Shown: piece by piece, positions 32,882 to 44,510 of the stretch
Layout: each line of letters begins with the position of its first letter
Numbering within the stretch: position 1 is the stretch's first letter
The notes under the pieces: model-generated
Databases searched by the model: none
Seen by the model: only the letters and a program-made list of their open reading frames with translations
What the model was told of the DNA's origin: nothing
Position numbers and translations under genes: made by a program
Source: Knoxdaviesia capensis
Lineage: Eukaryota > Ascomycota > Sordariomycetes > Microascales > Gondwanamycetaceae
DNA length: 64,000 bases
NCBI GenBank assembly: GCA_001510575.1
Contig: LNGK01000011.1
Location: forward strand, 834,577-898,576
Direction: 5' to 3'

Positions 32882-35206
32882 ATGGTGCGTGCTCCGGTGA
32901 CTCACTCCTACAGATTCCTCCGATTTCTCGCGAAGACACCACATAATGACTTGTCCTCTCAGACGAGAACCGCTCCCAAACGGATCAACCCGCCTCCGCC
33001 CTCGTCGTCGTCGTCGTCGGACTCCGGCCCGGCCACGCCGACATCGGAGACCACTCTGGGCGCCAGCGACGACGGGGTCTCAGTGCTCGTGCAGCCGGTG
33101 CCGGCCGGCGGCATCCTCGTGCAGGTGATCCCGCCGACGGAGCCCGCCGAATGGAACGTGTATGCGAACAAGGCGCGCCACGTGCCGTGCGACATAGTGC
33201 TGGTGGTCGACGTGTCGGGGTCGATGATGGACAACGCGCCGGTGCCGGGCAACGCCGAGCTCAACTACGGCTACAGCGTGCTGGACCTGACCAAGCACGC
33301 GGCGCTGACCATCCTGCAGTCGATGGACGAGGGCGACCGGCTCGGCATCGTGGTGTTCGAGTCTGAGGCGCGCGTCGTGCAGAACCTCACGCCGATGACC
33401 GAGCGTAACAAGGCGAAGGCGAAGGCGCGGATTATGGAGCTGCGGGCTCATGGCGGAACGAACCTGTGGGCGGGGATCAAGAGCGGTATGGCGCTGTTCG
33501 ACGATAACAGCCAGAGTGACCGTGTTCCGGCCATGATGGTTCTGACGGATGGCCAGCCGAACGTCAAGTGTCCCCCACAGGGATATATCCCCAAGATGAA
33601 GACGCTCGAGTACATGCCTTGCACCATCAACACCTTCGGATTCGGGTATAACCTGCGGTCCGGCCTGCTCAAGTCCATTGCTGCCTTTACTGGCGGCAAC
33701 TACGGTTTCATTCCCGACAGCAGCATGCTTGTAAGTCTGCTCTGTGTTGTCTCTCCTATCTCTTGTCTTACGACTAATACTAGCCTTCTGCAGGGAACTG
33801 TTTTCATCCATGCCGTTGCCAACCTCCAATCCACATATGCCACCAACGGCGAAATCCGGGTCCGATTCCCAGCCAACATCGGCCTCCAGAACTCCGTTGG
33901 CAAGTCGGTCGAAACCCAAGAGCCCGTGCTTGCCGTCGACGAGAACGACAACAGCTTCAAGGAGCTCACCATCCCTCTCGGCAACATCCAGTACGGCCAG
34001 GAGCGCACAGTGTACCTGAAGCCGCTATACTGCCCCGCCGACCTCGTAGCCTCGGTCCTCCCGTCCATCACCGCCACCGCGAGCTTCTCGCCCGTGGCCG
34101 GCAAGCCGACCTCGATCTCGCAGACCTGCGACCCGCTGGCCGCGCCTGAACTGACGCCCATGGAGGTGCAGTACCACGTCATGCGCTGCGCCATCAGCGA
34201 GTTCCTGTCGACGCTGTTCCCGCTGAACCGCGAGATGGAGCACGTCACGCTCGAGCGGCGGCAGCTCTCGCACAAGGCCGCCCAGTTCGACCAGCTGTGC
34301 GCAAGGGTCGCCGCGGTCGAGGGCGGCCGGGAGGACCCGGACATGGAGTCGCTTTTGCTCGATCTGCGCGGCGACCCGGACGCGGCCGACCCGGGCCAGA
34401 TCACCCAGGCCATGCAGCCGACCAACTTCCGCCGCTGGGGCGTGCACTTCCTGCCCAGCCTGATGAACGCGTACGACCGCCAGATGTGCAACTCGTTCAA
34501 GGACCCCGGCCCGCTGCGCTTCGGCGCCGACTCACCGCTGTTCATCGCCTGCCGCGACCGTCTGGACAACGCCTTCGACGAGCTGCCCCCGCCGCCGCCC
34601 ACTCTGCACGCCACCCACGCTGCGCCGGAGTCCATGCGCATGTGGCGCAATGTTGCCGGCCCGTGCTTTGCGTCGTCGACTCCGGTGGCGCTTGCTGGCG
34701 CCTCACCCATTCGCATTAATGCCCTGCGCAAGGGAATGCAGGTGGAGACGCCGGTGGGCCCGCGCCGTGTTGCTGCAGTGCTCCGCACCCCGGTGCAGGG
34801 ACAGCTGCTCTGCCAGGTGAATTCAGTGGTGGTGACCCCGTGGCACCCGATCTCACGCGGCCACTTCGACTCCCGCTCGTGGGTGTTCCCCGCCAATGTC
34901 GCCGAGAAGCACTTCCGGTACACCGGCTCTGTGTACTCGGTGCTGCTCGAGCGGGACGGCAACCCCGCGGCTCATGCTATCCGGGTCGGCAACATGTGGG
35001 GTGTCACTCTGGGACACGGAATCACTGCGGCCGAGGATGACGTGCGTGCCCATGCTTTCCTCGGAGACTATACCCGCGTTGAGAACAACCTCGCTACCAT
35101 GGGAATCGACTCCTACGGCTTAGTCCACGGCGGCGGAATCGAGAGAGATGCGTACACCGGCCTGATGAGTGGCTTCTGCAAGGCCGAGACTCGCGCTCAT
35201 CTGTGA
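32882..35206 (+). CDS. VWA domain protein with C-terminal Vint/Hint autoprocessing-like domain, about 753 aa
   Basis: Exons 32882-33730 and 33794-35206; the 63-nt intron has GTAAGT and CAG ends, a CTAAT branch site, and is stop-free in frame. A Ser/Pro-rich N-terminus is followed by a von Willebrand A domain (about residues 103-275) with an intact MIDAS start, DVSGSM (Asp110, Ser112, Ser114), then a Vwaint-type middle region and a Vint/Hint domain. The Hint domain starts at Cys574 (GPCFASS, after about 570 residues) and has the block-B TxxH-like motif TPWH with His634. This combination is a known fungal architecture. By analogy with inteins and hedgehog proteins, Cys574 could form a thioester and cleave or modify the chain at that point. 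I see no signal peptide. VWA domains bind proteins through a metal; the partner is unknown. Confidence 0.85.
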   Translation: MVRAPVTHSYRFLRFLAKTPHNDLSSQTRTAPKRINPPPPSSSSSSDSGPATPTSETTLGASDDGVSVLVQPVPAGGILVQVIPPTEPAEWNVYANKARHVPCDIVLVVDVSGSMMDNAPVPGNAELNYGYSVLDLTKHAALTILQSMDEGDRLGIVVFESEARVVQNLTPMTERNKAKAKARIMELRAHGGTNLWAGIKSGMALFDDNSQSDRVPAMMVLTDGQPNVKCPPQGYIPKMKTLEYMPCTINTFGFGYNLRSGLLKSIAAFTGGNYGFIPDSSMLVSLLCVVSPISCLTTNTSLLQGTVFIHAVANLQSTYATNGEIRVRFPANIGLQNSVGKSVETQEPVLAVDENDNSFKELTIPLGNIQYGQERTVYLKPLYCPADLVASVLPSITATASFSPVAGKPTSISQTCDPLAAPELTPMEVQYHVMRCAISEFLSTLFPLNREMEHVTLERRQLSHKAAQFDQLCARVAAVEGGREDPDMESLLLDLRGDPDAADPGQITQAMQPTNFRRWGVHFLPSLMNAYDRQMCNSFKDPGPLRFGADSPLFIACRDRLDNAFDELPPPPPTLHATHAAPESMRMWRNVAGPCFASSTPVALAGASPIRINALRKGMQVETPVGPRRVAAVLRTPVQGQLLCQVNSVVVTPWHPISRGHFDSRSWVFPANVAEKHFRYTGSVYSVLLERDGNPAAHAIRVGNMWGVTLGHGITAAEDDVRAHAFLGDYTRVENNLATMGIDSYGLVHGGGIERDAYTGLMSGFCKAETRAHL

Positions 35207-35666
35207 CTGCGCCGTCACCGTCCCATCACAAATGGGTAATATCTTGTGTTGATGTTTCATTTCTCTTTTCCCCTGGCGTTTTACGGGCTTGTCATGGCAG
35301 CTTTTGGATTGACGTTTTATGACAATTCGACACAACGTGGTGAGGATTCTCTCTAATGGATATGCAACAATGGTTTACAATCGATTTCACGACCGGAAAT
35401 CTTAAAAAATAAAAAACAATAAAAACCCAAAAAAACTTGAAAGTCTTCGCAAAATAGCCCAAGGCCGGAGGTGGACGGACATTGAAGCTCTTTCATTTCA
35501 ATGCATGTAGTCAGTCGAAAACTGAATCTTAATATATACCTCCTACTGTCCGCATCATGAAGATCTCCCATCTAAACAACATAAACATAGCTGTGATTGT
35601 GTCCGTAATTCCAAGCAAAACGCCGTTAAAGAAAGTGCCCCCGGAAATAAGAAAGAGAGAAAGACC
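35207..35666. other. Short convergent intergenic region
   Basis: A/T-rich sequence between convergent stop codons, including an A-rich stretch near 35400-35430. No gene is seen. Confidence 0.7.
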
Positions 35667-37396
35667 TCACGCCCCGAGCGTGTTCCGCCGGCTCCGGTCA
35701 TGTTTACCGTCCTTAACACCAACAATAACCTGTAACGCCTGCGTCAAGGCCTGTGTGTCGTAGTGGGCAACTCTACCCTTCTCGGCATTCCGCGGCCCAT
35801 ATAACCGGGTCGTCTCAATTCCGATCTCCGCGAACCGCCGGCGATCAACCTGTGGAGACAGAGGCGTATCCAGGTAGACCACGTGCGTAACATACATCGC
35901 GAGGTCTTCGTCATCTTCCGCGGGGGGAAGTCCGCGTGAGTAGGCGCAGGCGTTTGCGATTGCGCGCACAAAATCGAGGGCGGTCATGGGCGTCGATGCC
36001 GGGCCGGTTTCGCGGTCCACCGTGGCGTTCAGAATCAGGATCTTGCTGCGCACAAACGGGCTGGCGATGGCCTGGCCGACGCCCTTCAGCACAAGACACG
36101 GGATAATGGATGTAAAGAGCGAGCCGATGCTGTAGATCACGCAGCCGCTGGCGGCCACGGCCTCCGTGACGCGGGGGTTCGCGGGGAACCGGATCTCCTG
36201 CCCGTAGGGATTGATGTACCAGATTCGCTCAATCCGCGACGAGAGATCCTCTTCGTCGTCCTTGGAGAATTGGATAGCCGACGTCCTCAGTTCTAGCAGT
36301 GACCCGGGTGGATTTGCGTCTTCTACGAGCTCGTGCACTTCCGTCACGGGGGCTGGGGTCCTCCGGCCGTTTGGGGTCGGCGAGATCCCGGAGCCGGGGC
36401 CATTTGGTAGAAATCCAGGCGATAGAGCAATGTGTGGCGTGTGAATGTGTCCAAAAAGGGGATCTGAGGGCGCCGAAACCGGAACAGCGGCGGTGGGGGC
36501 ACTGGGATGTGAGATGTTGTTTTGGCCGGTGATGATCGTGCCGTCTGTGAGCTCAGCAGCGATGTGGTTCGCAAAGTTGGTGTTCATGGCCGGGACCACC
36601 GATATTCCATCAGGAACCCGGCAAACTGAGCTGAGCAGGTAGATGGCAGCCTCAAAACTGCCCGTGAAGAGACGCGCGCCTGTCAGGAACAAATTACCCA
36701 AGCTGGCGCGCGAGAAGTCGAACCGGCTGGTCGGACGGCTGCGTTTGACAACCTCCAGGTTGAACGCGTTGAGGAACGACCGCACGAGTTCTCGTCGTGG
36801 TGACGAGATATCAGCCCAGCACGGATGGATGCCGTCGATGAACTGGAGCCACTCCGCTCGAGCCGCGTCGCCGTCAGAGGGTAATCTGTAGTTGAACAGC
36901 AGACGAGTGGCCATGGTTTCTGGGTCGCCATTCTCCGGGATGAGACGGACCAGTCGCGACCGCACATCGCCGATACCTGTCTCCAGCAGTCAGATACCAG
37001 TTTTTTGGAAGGGACAAGTCTCCCGCCCAACACACATCACTCACCAGGTCCACCAAACACCCGAATGATCTCGCTCGTACTGCCGCCATTATCCGAGATT
37101 GGAAGGACATACGTCAGATCCGCGTGGTTGGCTTTCCGTATCGCCTCAAACACATCGACAATGCCGTTGGCCGCCGAGCCGCCGGAGAACACCACAATGC
37201 CCGTATTCCGGCCGAGGTCCGGGCTTGGAGCCGCCCGGAGCCGCATCGAGGAGGATGTCGGATCGGGGTCCAGCGTCAGCATCCCGAACTTCCCCGGAGC
37301 TAACAAGACATTCCGGCTCCTGCTGGCGGGCTCTGTATCTTCGGCCGGCATGTTGTTGTTCATCTTTCTGGTGTCGTTTGCTGCTGATCCAGACAT
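35667..37396 (-). CDS. UPF0052 / CofD-like (YvcK-type) protein, about 553 aa
   Basis: Exons on the minus strand: 37396-37045 and 36976-35667; the 68-nt intron has GTGAGT and CAG ends. The N-terminal Rossmann-type motif FSGGSAAN (about residues 70-77) and SDNGGST (101-107) are the nucleotide-binding signatures of the CofD/YvcK superfamily. They are followed by GGPGIGDVRSRL, split by the intron. Downstream, SIGSLFTSIIPCL and ILNATVDRETG match the second conserved block. The family includes bacterial YvcK/YbhK, which bind UDP-sugars, and yeast YNL011C, whose function is unknown. In fungi the reaction is not established. The start was chosen at MSGSAAN; an upstream in-frame ATG at 37567 adds no conserved sequence. 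Confidence 0.88.
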
Positions 37397-38427
37397 CACG
37401 AGACACCACGATAGCCAAAGCTGCAGGCAACGAGATAGGAACAGCGCAGGGCAATTGGGCTTCAGAAGCAGAATTCTGAATGGGCCACGCTGTTCAAGCG
37501 CCTTGTAGTCTTCGCAAGGGCAATATGAGGTCGACACACGGAGTATCCGAACTTGGCTACGGGTCACATGGCAACGATTGAAGCTTCGATTGTCGACTCC
37601 CTGAGATAGGTGATAGGTGACTCATCACTGGGGTGTATTAGGGTCGAACCCTAAGGATCAACCCGAACCCCACATCAACATAACGACGAGCCCCTTCAGT
37701 CTGGCCAACAAAGCACTCGATCAGTCGATACGACATGGAAGAAGTAGCTGGGAGGCACGGGCTAAATATACTTGCGACCATGGAGCAGTCTTTCATGCAT
37801 GCAACAGTTCCTAACCCGCGAAGTTGCATGCCGTGTCCTTCGATATTGCAAATCCGGTTGTTCTCTCAGGCCTCCAGAAAGGCCTATATGCACTGATAAT
37901 GCAGTAGTAGCAGCAGATCACAAGCGAGTCAGTCCAAGGGGCGGCTGCCGGCTGTTCGCTATCCAGTGCAGTACAACGCATGCACAACGAAGTCCTCTCC
38001 TCGTACGAGAGCCACACACAGAGTATGATATCTGGTACATGTCTGTAAAAGAGAGTACGTGTACCTCAGGTGGTATAATTCAGTGGCTTTCCCGCATGCT
38101 CGTGCCGCGAGTGGACGTGTCCAATGGAGCGACCCGCTTGTCCCAGCGTTCTGTACAGTATATTGGACTCTGATCTGAGTGTCTTTTGTTCATCTGGCTT
38201 ATTAAGAATAATTCGTTCTTGACCAGGGTGCTTTGGCCAGGGTTCCATTGGAAAAGGATGCTCCGGGATGGTTCCGGATGCAACCATCTCTGGGCCGCGA
38301 TAAAGCTTTTCCTTCTTGGCTGAAATGCCGTTTTTTATCCAAGAAACAGAGAGGAAGACGCAAGAAAAAACCCCCCAAACCAAAAGTGACAGAAATAAAA
38401 GGAGAGAGCGGTGGAAAGAGGTTGGAC

Positions 38428-38601
38428 ATGCAATTCTCGCTTCTTATCTTCCTCACGGCCATAATATGCGACCTGGTCATTACTTTCCCTCATAATCATA
38501 ACACAACCACAATGCGAACACCCTGCCCTGCCAGGACTGGGAACAGATTGAGTAAGGCGCATTTCTCATGCAACTTAGCACTCGGCCTACCGGCTTTGTG
38601 A
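38428..38601 (+). CDS. Possible small secreted peptide (57 aa), weakly supported
   Basis: An ATG at 38428 opens a 57-aa frame beginning with a hydrophobic segment (MQFSLLIFLTAIICDLVITF) that resembles a signal peptide, followed by Asn/Thr/His residues and three Cys in total. No family is recognised, no intron is clear, and the frame is also open upstream, so chance is quite possible. Confidence 0.2.
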   Translation: MQFSLLIFLTAIICDLVITFPHNHNTTTMRTPCPARTGNRLSKAHFSCNLALGLPAL

Positions 38602-39867
38602 GGAGAATTGATTTCTCACTCTCCCACAACACAGGCCTGGAAAGGGGGGACTCACATTTCACGCCCGTCCGCCGCCCCGCCCCCCCTTGCACTCGAATTG
38701 TTGTTCTCAATGCCATAATCTGGTCTAGAAGTATGCGCGAACGTTTTGTAAGTCAAGTTTCTTTCCTTTGCTATTAAGATTGGCTCTTTTCACCACGAAC
38801 ACTGGTGTATGGGCAGACTTGGGCTTTGCTTGCACACATGGGAGAAGCACACAGCTTGAGAAGATTTCCCAATTGATCGGGGCTTTTTCCTGATCAACAA
38901 GGCCTATGTGAACCCAGCTGGCGCTATGGGGACTTGATGCGCTTCAAACCACCAGATACAGAGCCCAAACTACAGTTGTGTGGTCGATAGGCTTTGGAAA
39001 CATCGTGATGGGCCGGCACGCACAGGCAATTGATAGTGCGAGCGGCGCGCGTTTGGTGAGCCGCTGTTCCCAGCGCCATTGTCGTCTCCGATATAACAGA
39101 GATTTGTACCACTACGCGATGGGAAAACAGATTTCGTGTATCGTTGCACAATGGGGAAAGAGAACCGACCGAAAATCTCCTTTCGTGTCATACAAAGACT
39201 TTGATTCTGTATGCTTATCTTGCTGTGTCTCCGCTCCTCTCCACATCGCACTCTCTTTCCCTGATCCCCGACAGAAACAGCCTGTTGTCGATACCGGGTC
39301 TTTTAGAGGACTGTATGAATGGATTCTGTGCTCGTACAGTACTGAGCTCACCTCACCTCGAAGCTTTCATCTCACTTGAAATATTGCACATCACTACCAA
39401 AGTGGTGTCTTGTTCGCTGCCGGTGAGGCTTACTCGAAAAACCAACACCCTTAAGGATCAACCCAACTACCATGGGGGGTCCATGATTCAGAATAGGGGC
39501 ACAGACAGACAGCACGCCAGCCAAAGTCGTAGCGAGGAATTGGCCAGAACGCGGCATACGTGCATGCATATATATGCCGCTAATCCGTCGTTATCACCGG
39601 CCGGTTCATATCGACTCTGTGTAAAATTAAAGCCGAAGCATTTACAGTAGAATGAGCGTCAAACGAACACAAGGCCAGTCTGGAATATAAAACAATACAC
39701 CAGAGAGGCACGGTTGAAGCATTTCCGTTGGTTGTTACGCTTGCTTCTTGCTGGAAGACATAATTGCAGTGATTTCTTCTACCCCATTTGATAGATACGC
39801 AGCCGACGAATATTTGTGGAAGGAGAGTCGGTCCAAGGATGAGCCTTTTCTTGTTACTATTTCCCCT

Positions 39868-39893
39868 CCCCCCCCCCCCCCCCCCCCCCCCCC
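39868..39893 (+). repeat. Poly(C)26 homopolymer
   Basis: Twenty-six consecutive C residues, directly preceded by CCCCT, in intergenic DNA. The opposite strand is a long G run able to form G-quadruplexes. Assembly length here is probably uncertain. Confidence 0.9.
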
Positions 39894-40917
39894 TGTTGGG
39901 GGCTGCCCCTGAAATGTGACTATCCAACCCTGTAGATTCTTACAGGTCGCTTTTTTTTTGGTTCATCTTTGGGTGTGTGGATGAGGTTTGGTTCTCCTTA
40001 GCTTTCAGGCTTGGGTTTTGGTTGCTTGCTTCTGAAATGTTACCGGAATAAAAAGGAACGTCTTTGAAGATAAACGTGAAGAAGGTGGCGGCTGGTCGGG
40101 TTCAAGAGAGACGCAGGCTGCGCTCCCCGGGATCAGCCTCCAGATATGAGAATATGGACAAATAGAACACTAGGTTCGTGGGTTTCAAAGCACGTCCAAT
40201 GTCTGTTGACGTGCCCGTACCGAGAGTATGCGTGGTCCAAGTTGGTCTGTATCACCAGAACCCCAGCCTAGATATCCTGAATCCTGAGTAACCTCACGCC
40301 GAACATGCGTTCCGTTCCCATCTCCAGTGATCCTTGGTCCTGGCAAATTGGCGTTAGCTACTGTATCGAAGATCCTTCCCTCTCCGGCTCCCCCTTCCTT
40401 GCTGGCTAGACCCATCCGCTGTCCGTAGGTGATACGAGATTCAGAAACCGGGGCCTGGAGTGATATGGGGGGCAAGTTATATTGCATTCATATAGGCCTG
40501 TAGGAGCTAAAACTAAGTGATGTGGGCATTGGGTATGCTAAGGGGGAAGTTTCTTCTATGGTTTTTGTCCCTCCACATCGATACCCCTTTTCCCGATGTT
40601 CCTCTCGTCCTCTCTCCCCAGAGTAACGGCGTTTAAAAGCATGGTTGAAGAGACATGGTCGGCGTTCCTGGTGTCACAACATGGGTCCTAAAAGGTCTTG
40701 CTCGTGTTACGGAGTATAAATTAAGGCGCGCGTGAAAAGCTTTCCATACCAAGCCTTTTCTCTTTGTTCTCAATTTCGTGTGTTTTCTGAAAGCCGAGAC
40801 TCCTGTTGGCCCCGTCAACCCGATTGTACCACCCGGGGGCTCTAAGATCAAGCTCGGGAGGACTTGACTCTATTATATTTCCCCGTACAGTGGGTATTTG
40901 GAGTTTGGAGGTCTAGT

Positions 40918-41355
40918 TTAAACGGTGCTAGCTAAGAAGCTTTGAATAGCCACGTTCGTCCTTGTCATTGAACTCGACCTGCCGACCGACCTGATATTGC
41001 ACTCTTGGAAGCCAATTTCACAACGTGAACTCCCGTTGCAGTCGAGTAGAATCCCTTCTCCCAGTTTTGTGTATCCTTGGCTCATGTAATAGTAAAAAGA
41101 CATCATATTCTCGGCCTTGGCGACTGACTCCGGATGTTGGATGCTGACGGCATAACAACTGGGCCAATTTGACCTTGCAAAATTGTGATGCGTAGACAAG
41201 ATTATAGAGTAGTAACAGCAACATAGCTTTCCACGGCTTAGGATTATGACCTGGTAAACCTCGCTACCGGATAAAATATCGTGAGCGCGGGATGCAGGCT
41301 TCTCTTGTCCCCCAACGTAAGTGCCATGCCGCGGATTTTCTCCTATCTCGGACAC
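40918..41355 (-). pseudogene. Possible decayed small Cys-containing secreted protein gene
   Basis: The minus strand holds a 145-codon frame with protein-like composition and spaced Cys residues (motif DCNGSSRCEIG near its end). An overlapping frame 41224-41018 begins with a leader-like MLLLLLYNLVYA. A third protein-like stretch (frame ending at a TAG near 40932) starts after the first frame loses character. No intron of normal size joins these frames, so if it is a gene it is frameshifted. The family is not recognised, and this may be chance. Confidence 0.2.
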
Positions 41356-43337
41356 CTAGCACAGACCCCAAAGCCGCTCTTATCTCACGATGCCTATGGA
41401 GAGAGAGCTGGGAGTCATAGAGAAACGCCCTCGGAGTCTAGGAAGCGACTCGACAAAGCTCAGCGGCGGTTTGAAGCTCTGGGCATGCAGAGATCAGGAC
41501 TCAGCAGTTGATGGGCAATAATAACAAACGGGCGTCGTTAAAACGAGCTGGACCGACCACACAATAGTATGCACGCCACAAGCGGATTAGTTCCTAAGTC
41601 GGGTGCACTATTTATCCCGATTGCCAATTTTTTGATTCCCGTTTTCCTTTGCGTTTCTAACGGGATATGGTCCGGGACTGGTCTAGAGATGACTGTAGAT
41701 CGGTAATAAGGTCCCCTCCCTCTTCCCTGCCAGCCCCCTTTTCCTATAGCGTACGGAGGCCGGTGCTTTAAAATCGACGTTGCTGGGTGTGTGTGTGTGC
41801 CGACATGAGAGTCCGGAAAGGAAGTAAATCCTTCGTTGTAAATCTCACGGCATAATTTGTGCCGTTCCGGAAGGTTATCAATTGTCCTATTGTATTGGGT
41901 CGCTCTTATTCTTATAGATTAATTATAAAGATTTAAGTTTTTTTTTTTCCTTCCCCCTTATAAGTTCTAGAAGGTTTTCGTATCTTAGAGACGAGATAAC
42001 ATGGCTGCCCTAGGGTTATATCGGACCTAGTGGAGGGAAAACATTGGTTCCTTAGGATTTCGTGGCGGATAAAGGGTCCTAACTAGCCGGCATGCATATA
42101 TTATGCACATTCGTGGAGTCGAAGTTCACAGGCCTCGAGTGTGTATCCCGGACGTAAAGACGAAGGAAAACAGACACCAGTCATATCATTTCCTCACTTC
42201 CGAGGCCTGGCTAAGTGCTGACCAACTTGAAAGCCCACCGCATGGACGTATGGCAGTCTGTCATTGCCGTTGGCTTTGGCATCACTGGCAAACTCGTCCA
42301 TAGTACTACGCCTGGCGCGGGGCCCTAGGCCCAAACAACGATGCTGGCGTCGGAGAAAGCGCCACCGTCTTCGTAGAACTTGAGAATGGCCTCGATGCTC
42401 ACTCTGTGATCCCGGCGGCGATCTCTCGAGCCGTAGAAGGTTGAGCGCCTGCTCTTCCCTGCTATCCTGTTGTTGGTTAGAGGTGCCTTGGCTGTCTATG
42501 GCGCGGCAAAATGAGACGGACGAGGGTGGATGGTGAGAACTGAACTTGCATATGGCTGTTATGATGGTAGAGACGGAGTGAGATGTGTGAAAAACACCGT
42601 GACCTTGGGATAGCCCGAGCTATGTGTAAAGAGAACGTGACGCCTGATATCCTTGGTCAAGGATCGCGTAACTGGAGTGTTTGAGTGAGCATTTCTCTGA
42701 AAATCGACTGAATCCACGCAGCGTCCTCAATCATTCTGTCAATATGAGAGCTCACTTTCGAAAAAGCTGCACAAATCAGCTTTCCTTTCCCAAGGACTCT
42801 CCAGCCGAGCCCAGAACCGGCATTTGCATTCGCCTCCGGGGCCCTTGCCCATCTGGGCTTTTTCATCCGCGTACCCCCCAAAAATATATAATATATAATC
42901 CCTCCAGGCACGCAATAAAGAGACGAGAAGAAGAAAAAAAGAAATATCTCCTTGCGAGCAGACTGGGGTTAAAAAGAACAACACCAATATTTCTTTTCCC
43001 CTCTTCCCATGCAACCTAATGCACTCTTCCCTGCTCCGTGTGCGTCCCCGTTCCAAAAAGAATTGTGGTCCAACGCCGAACCGGATTCCTGTGTGGCGTG
43101 AAATTCTCTCATCCCTGCTTGTCCTACATGTGTTTTTTTTACTTCACTCGGTCGCTCCTAAAGTTCCTTCGCCGCCTCTGTGCAACGGGCAGCAGTTTTC
43201 CCAACTTATGCAGCAGGCCGGTATGCCGGTCCCCTTGGCAGCCTTGGTGCCTTCATTGCCGGGTCAGTGTTTCTCTTAGTCAGTACCGTAGTTGGATCAT
43301 ATCCGTATGTGGTGGTGTTGCTCGACAAGGCGGTTAG

Positions 43338-43349
43338 TACAGTACTGTA
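43338..43349. repeat. 12-bp perfect palindrome TACAGTACTGTA
   Basis: Identical to the palindrome at 44128-44139, 0.8 kb away. Related TACAGTAC sites occur at several other intergenic places in the window. Confidence 0.85.
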
Positions 43350-44026
43350 TGACCCTCTCCGCTGGAATAGATACTCCATTCAGCAATGAATTCTTGGGGG
43401 GTGCTTTGGTCCGTGTTGCTCTCCCGCATATCTGGCAGGTTCACTACCTTTACCAGACAGCCACGCTTGTATGCAGATCCAGTGCAAAACATGGCGATTG
43501 AGCGGGTGCAGGCAGCCCACCCCCGGCAGTTGGCTGGTTGTGGTCCGGGTTTCCAAGCAACACCCAGATGATACAAACACACAGCCCACCACTCCACCCG
43601 GGTTTGATCTTTCCACGCCGGTAGACTGAGGAGACCAGTTGATTTTCTTCCGGTTGTTCTCCTGGCGAGTCTAGCCCAGCCACCGACAAATGAACAGGCG
43701 AGCCAGACGGAGCCTCCCCAAGCAACTAACACGCAAATTCAAACAACGTGGCTATCGATATGCATGGCAAACGGCTTGGTATTGAGCTAGGCTCCAAGGC
43801 ATTAAGACGCCTCGCAGCCAGCCGTGGGATGTAACCCAAAGAAGAATGGCCGTACGTATCCTAGTACGTGCAGAAGGGGGAGAAAAAGAGAGAAGGGAAA
43901 CCATGAAAAAGAGAGACCTGCCGTGCGTCCACATGGCGTCCAGGATACGTATCGGAGCTTCCAGACTGCTTATGCAGCTATTATGAGCATGAATCCATCT
44001 GCACCTCCAACTGCGAGAAGGGTCCT

Positions 44027-44510
44027 TTGATGCACAACCCGCTGGGAATTAATATAGAAAAGGACAACTTCAGTATACACTGCAACCTCATGCTTCAGCG
44101 CTGGATCGTTGGGTACTTACTCGTACATACAGTACTGTACACTGGTAGACTGCACTGCAACTCTGCGGTCCAACCTACTGGTTACGTTCGTCAAAAGTCC
44201 TGGCGTACTGATTGGATACAGGTTCAACCCGTGTCTGTGGAAGAAGCGAAGCGGAAGGTAGTGTCGGCATGTCCTGATCACTATGACTATCTCCTTTACG
44301 TACCTTGTGTGTTCAAGTCAGGAGGGTTATGCAGAACTTCACGTCCTTCAGAAACCAGAACAGAGTTACTTGGCAGAGAAGCCTCTCGGAGAGTTGAGAA
44401 CTGAGTTGTCTGTAGTCCGTAAGAAGCATGGCTTCCGCCCAGGCTACCTATCATCGGTTCCGTCGCCATGTGGGATGGTCTTAAGGGTGGCCGCAAGTTC
44501 CACTGTTTGA
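44027..44510 (+). pseudogene. Possible frameshifted coding remnant
   Basis: Two overlapping frames (44027-44404 and 44283-44510) look protein-like in succession: the first contains VSVEEAKRKVVSACPDHYDY, and the second continues with charged helical sequence (EKPLGELRTELSVVRKK). There is no consensus intron between them. No family is recognised, so it could be a decayed gene or chance. Confidence 0.15.
44128..44139. repeat. 12-bp perfect palindrome TACAGTACTGTA
   Basis: Second exact copy of the 12-mer found at 43338-43349, flanked by GTAC-containing sequence on both sides. Confidence 0.85.

Noticed and set aside
37640..37660. GGTCGAACC-type sequence as a tRNA B box
   Set aside because: No A box, acceptor stem or cloverleaf can be built around it; no other tRNA signal was found in the window.
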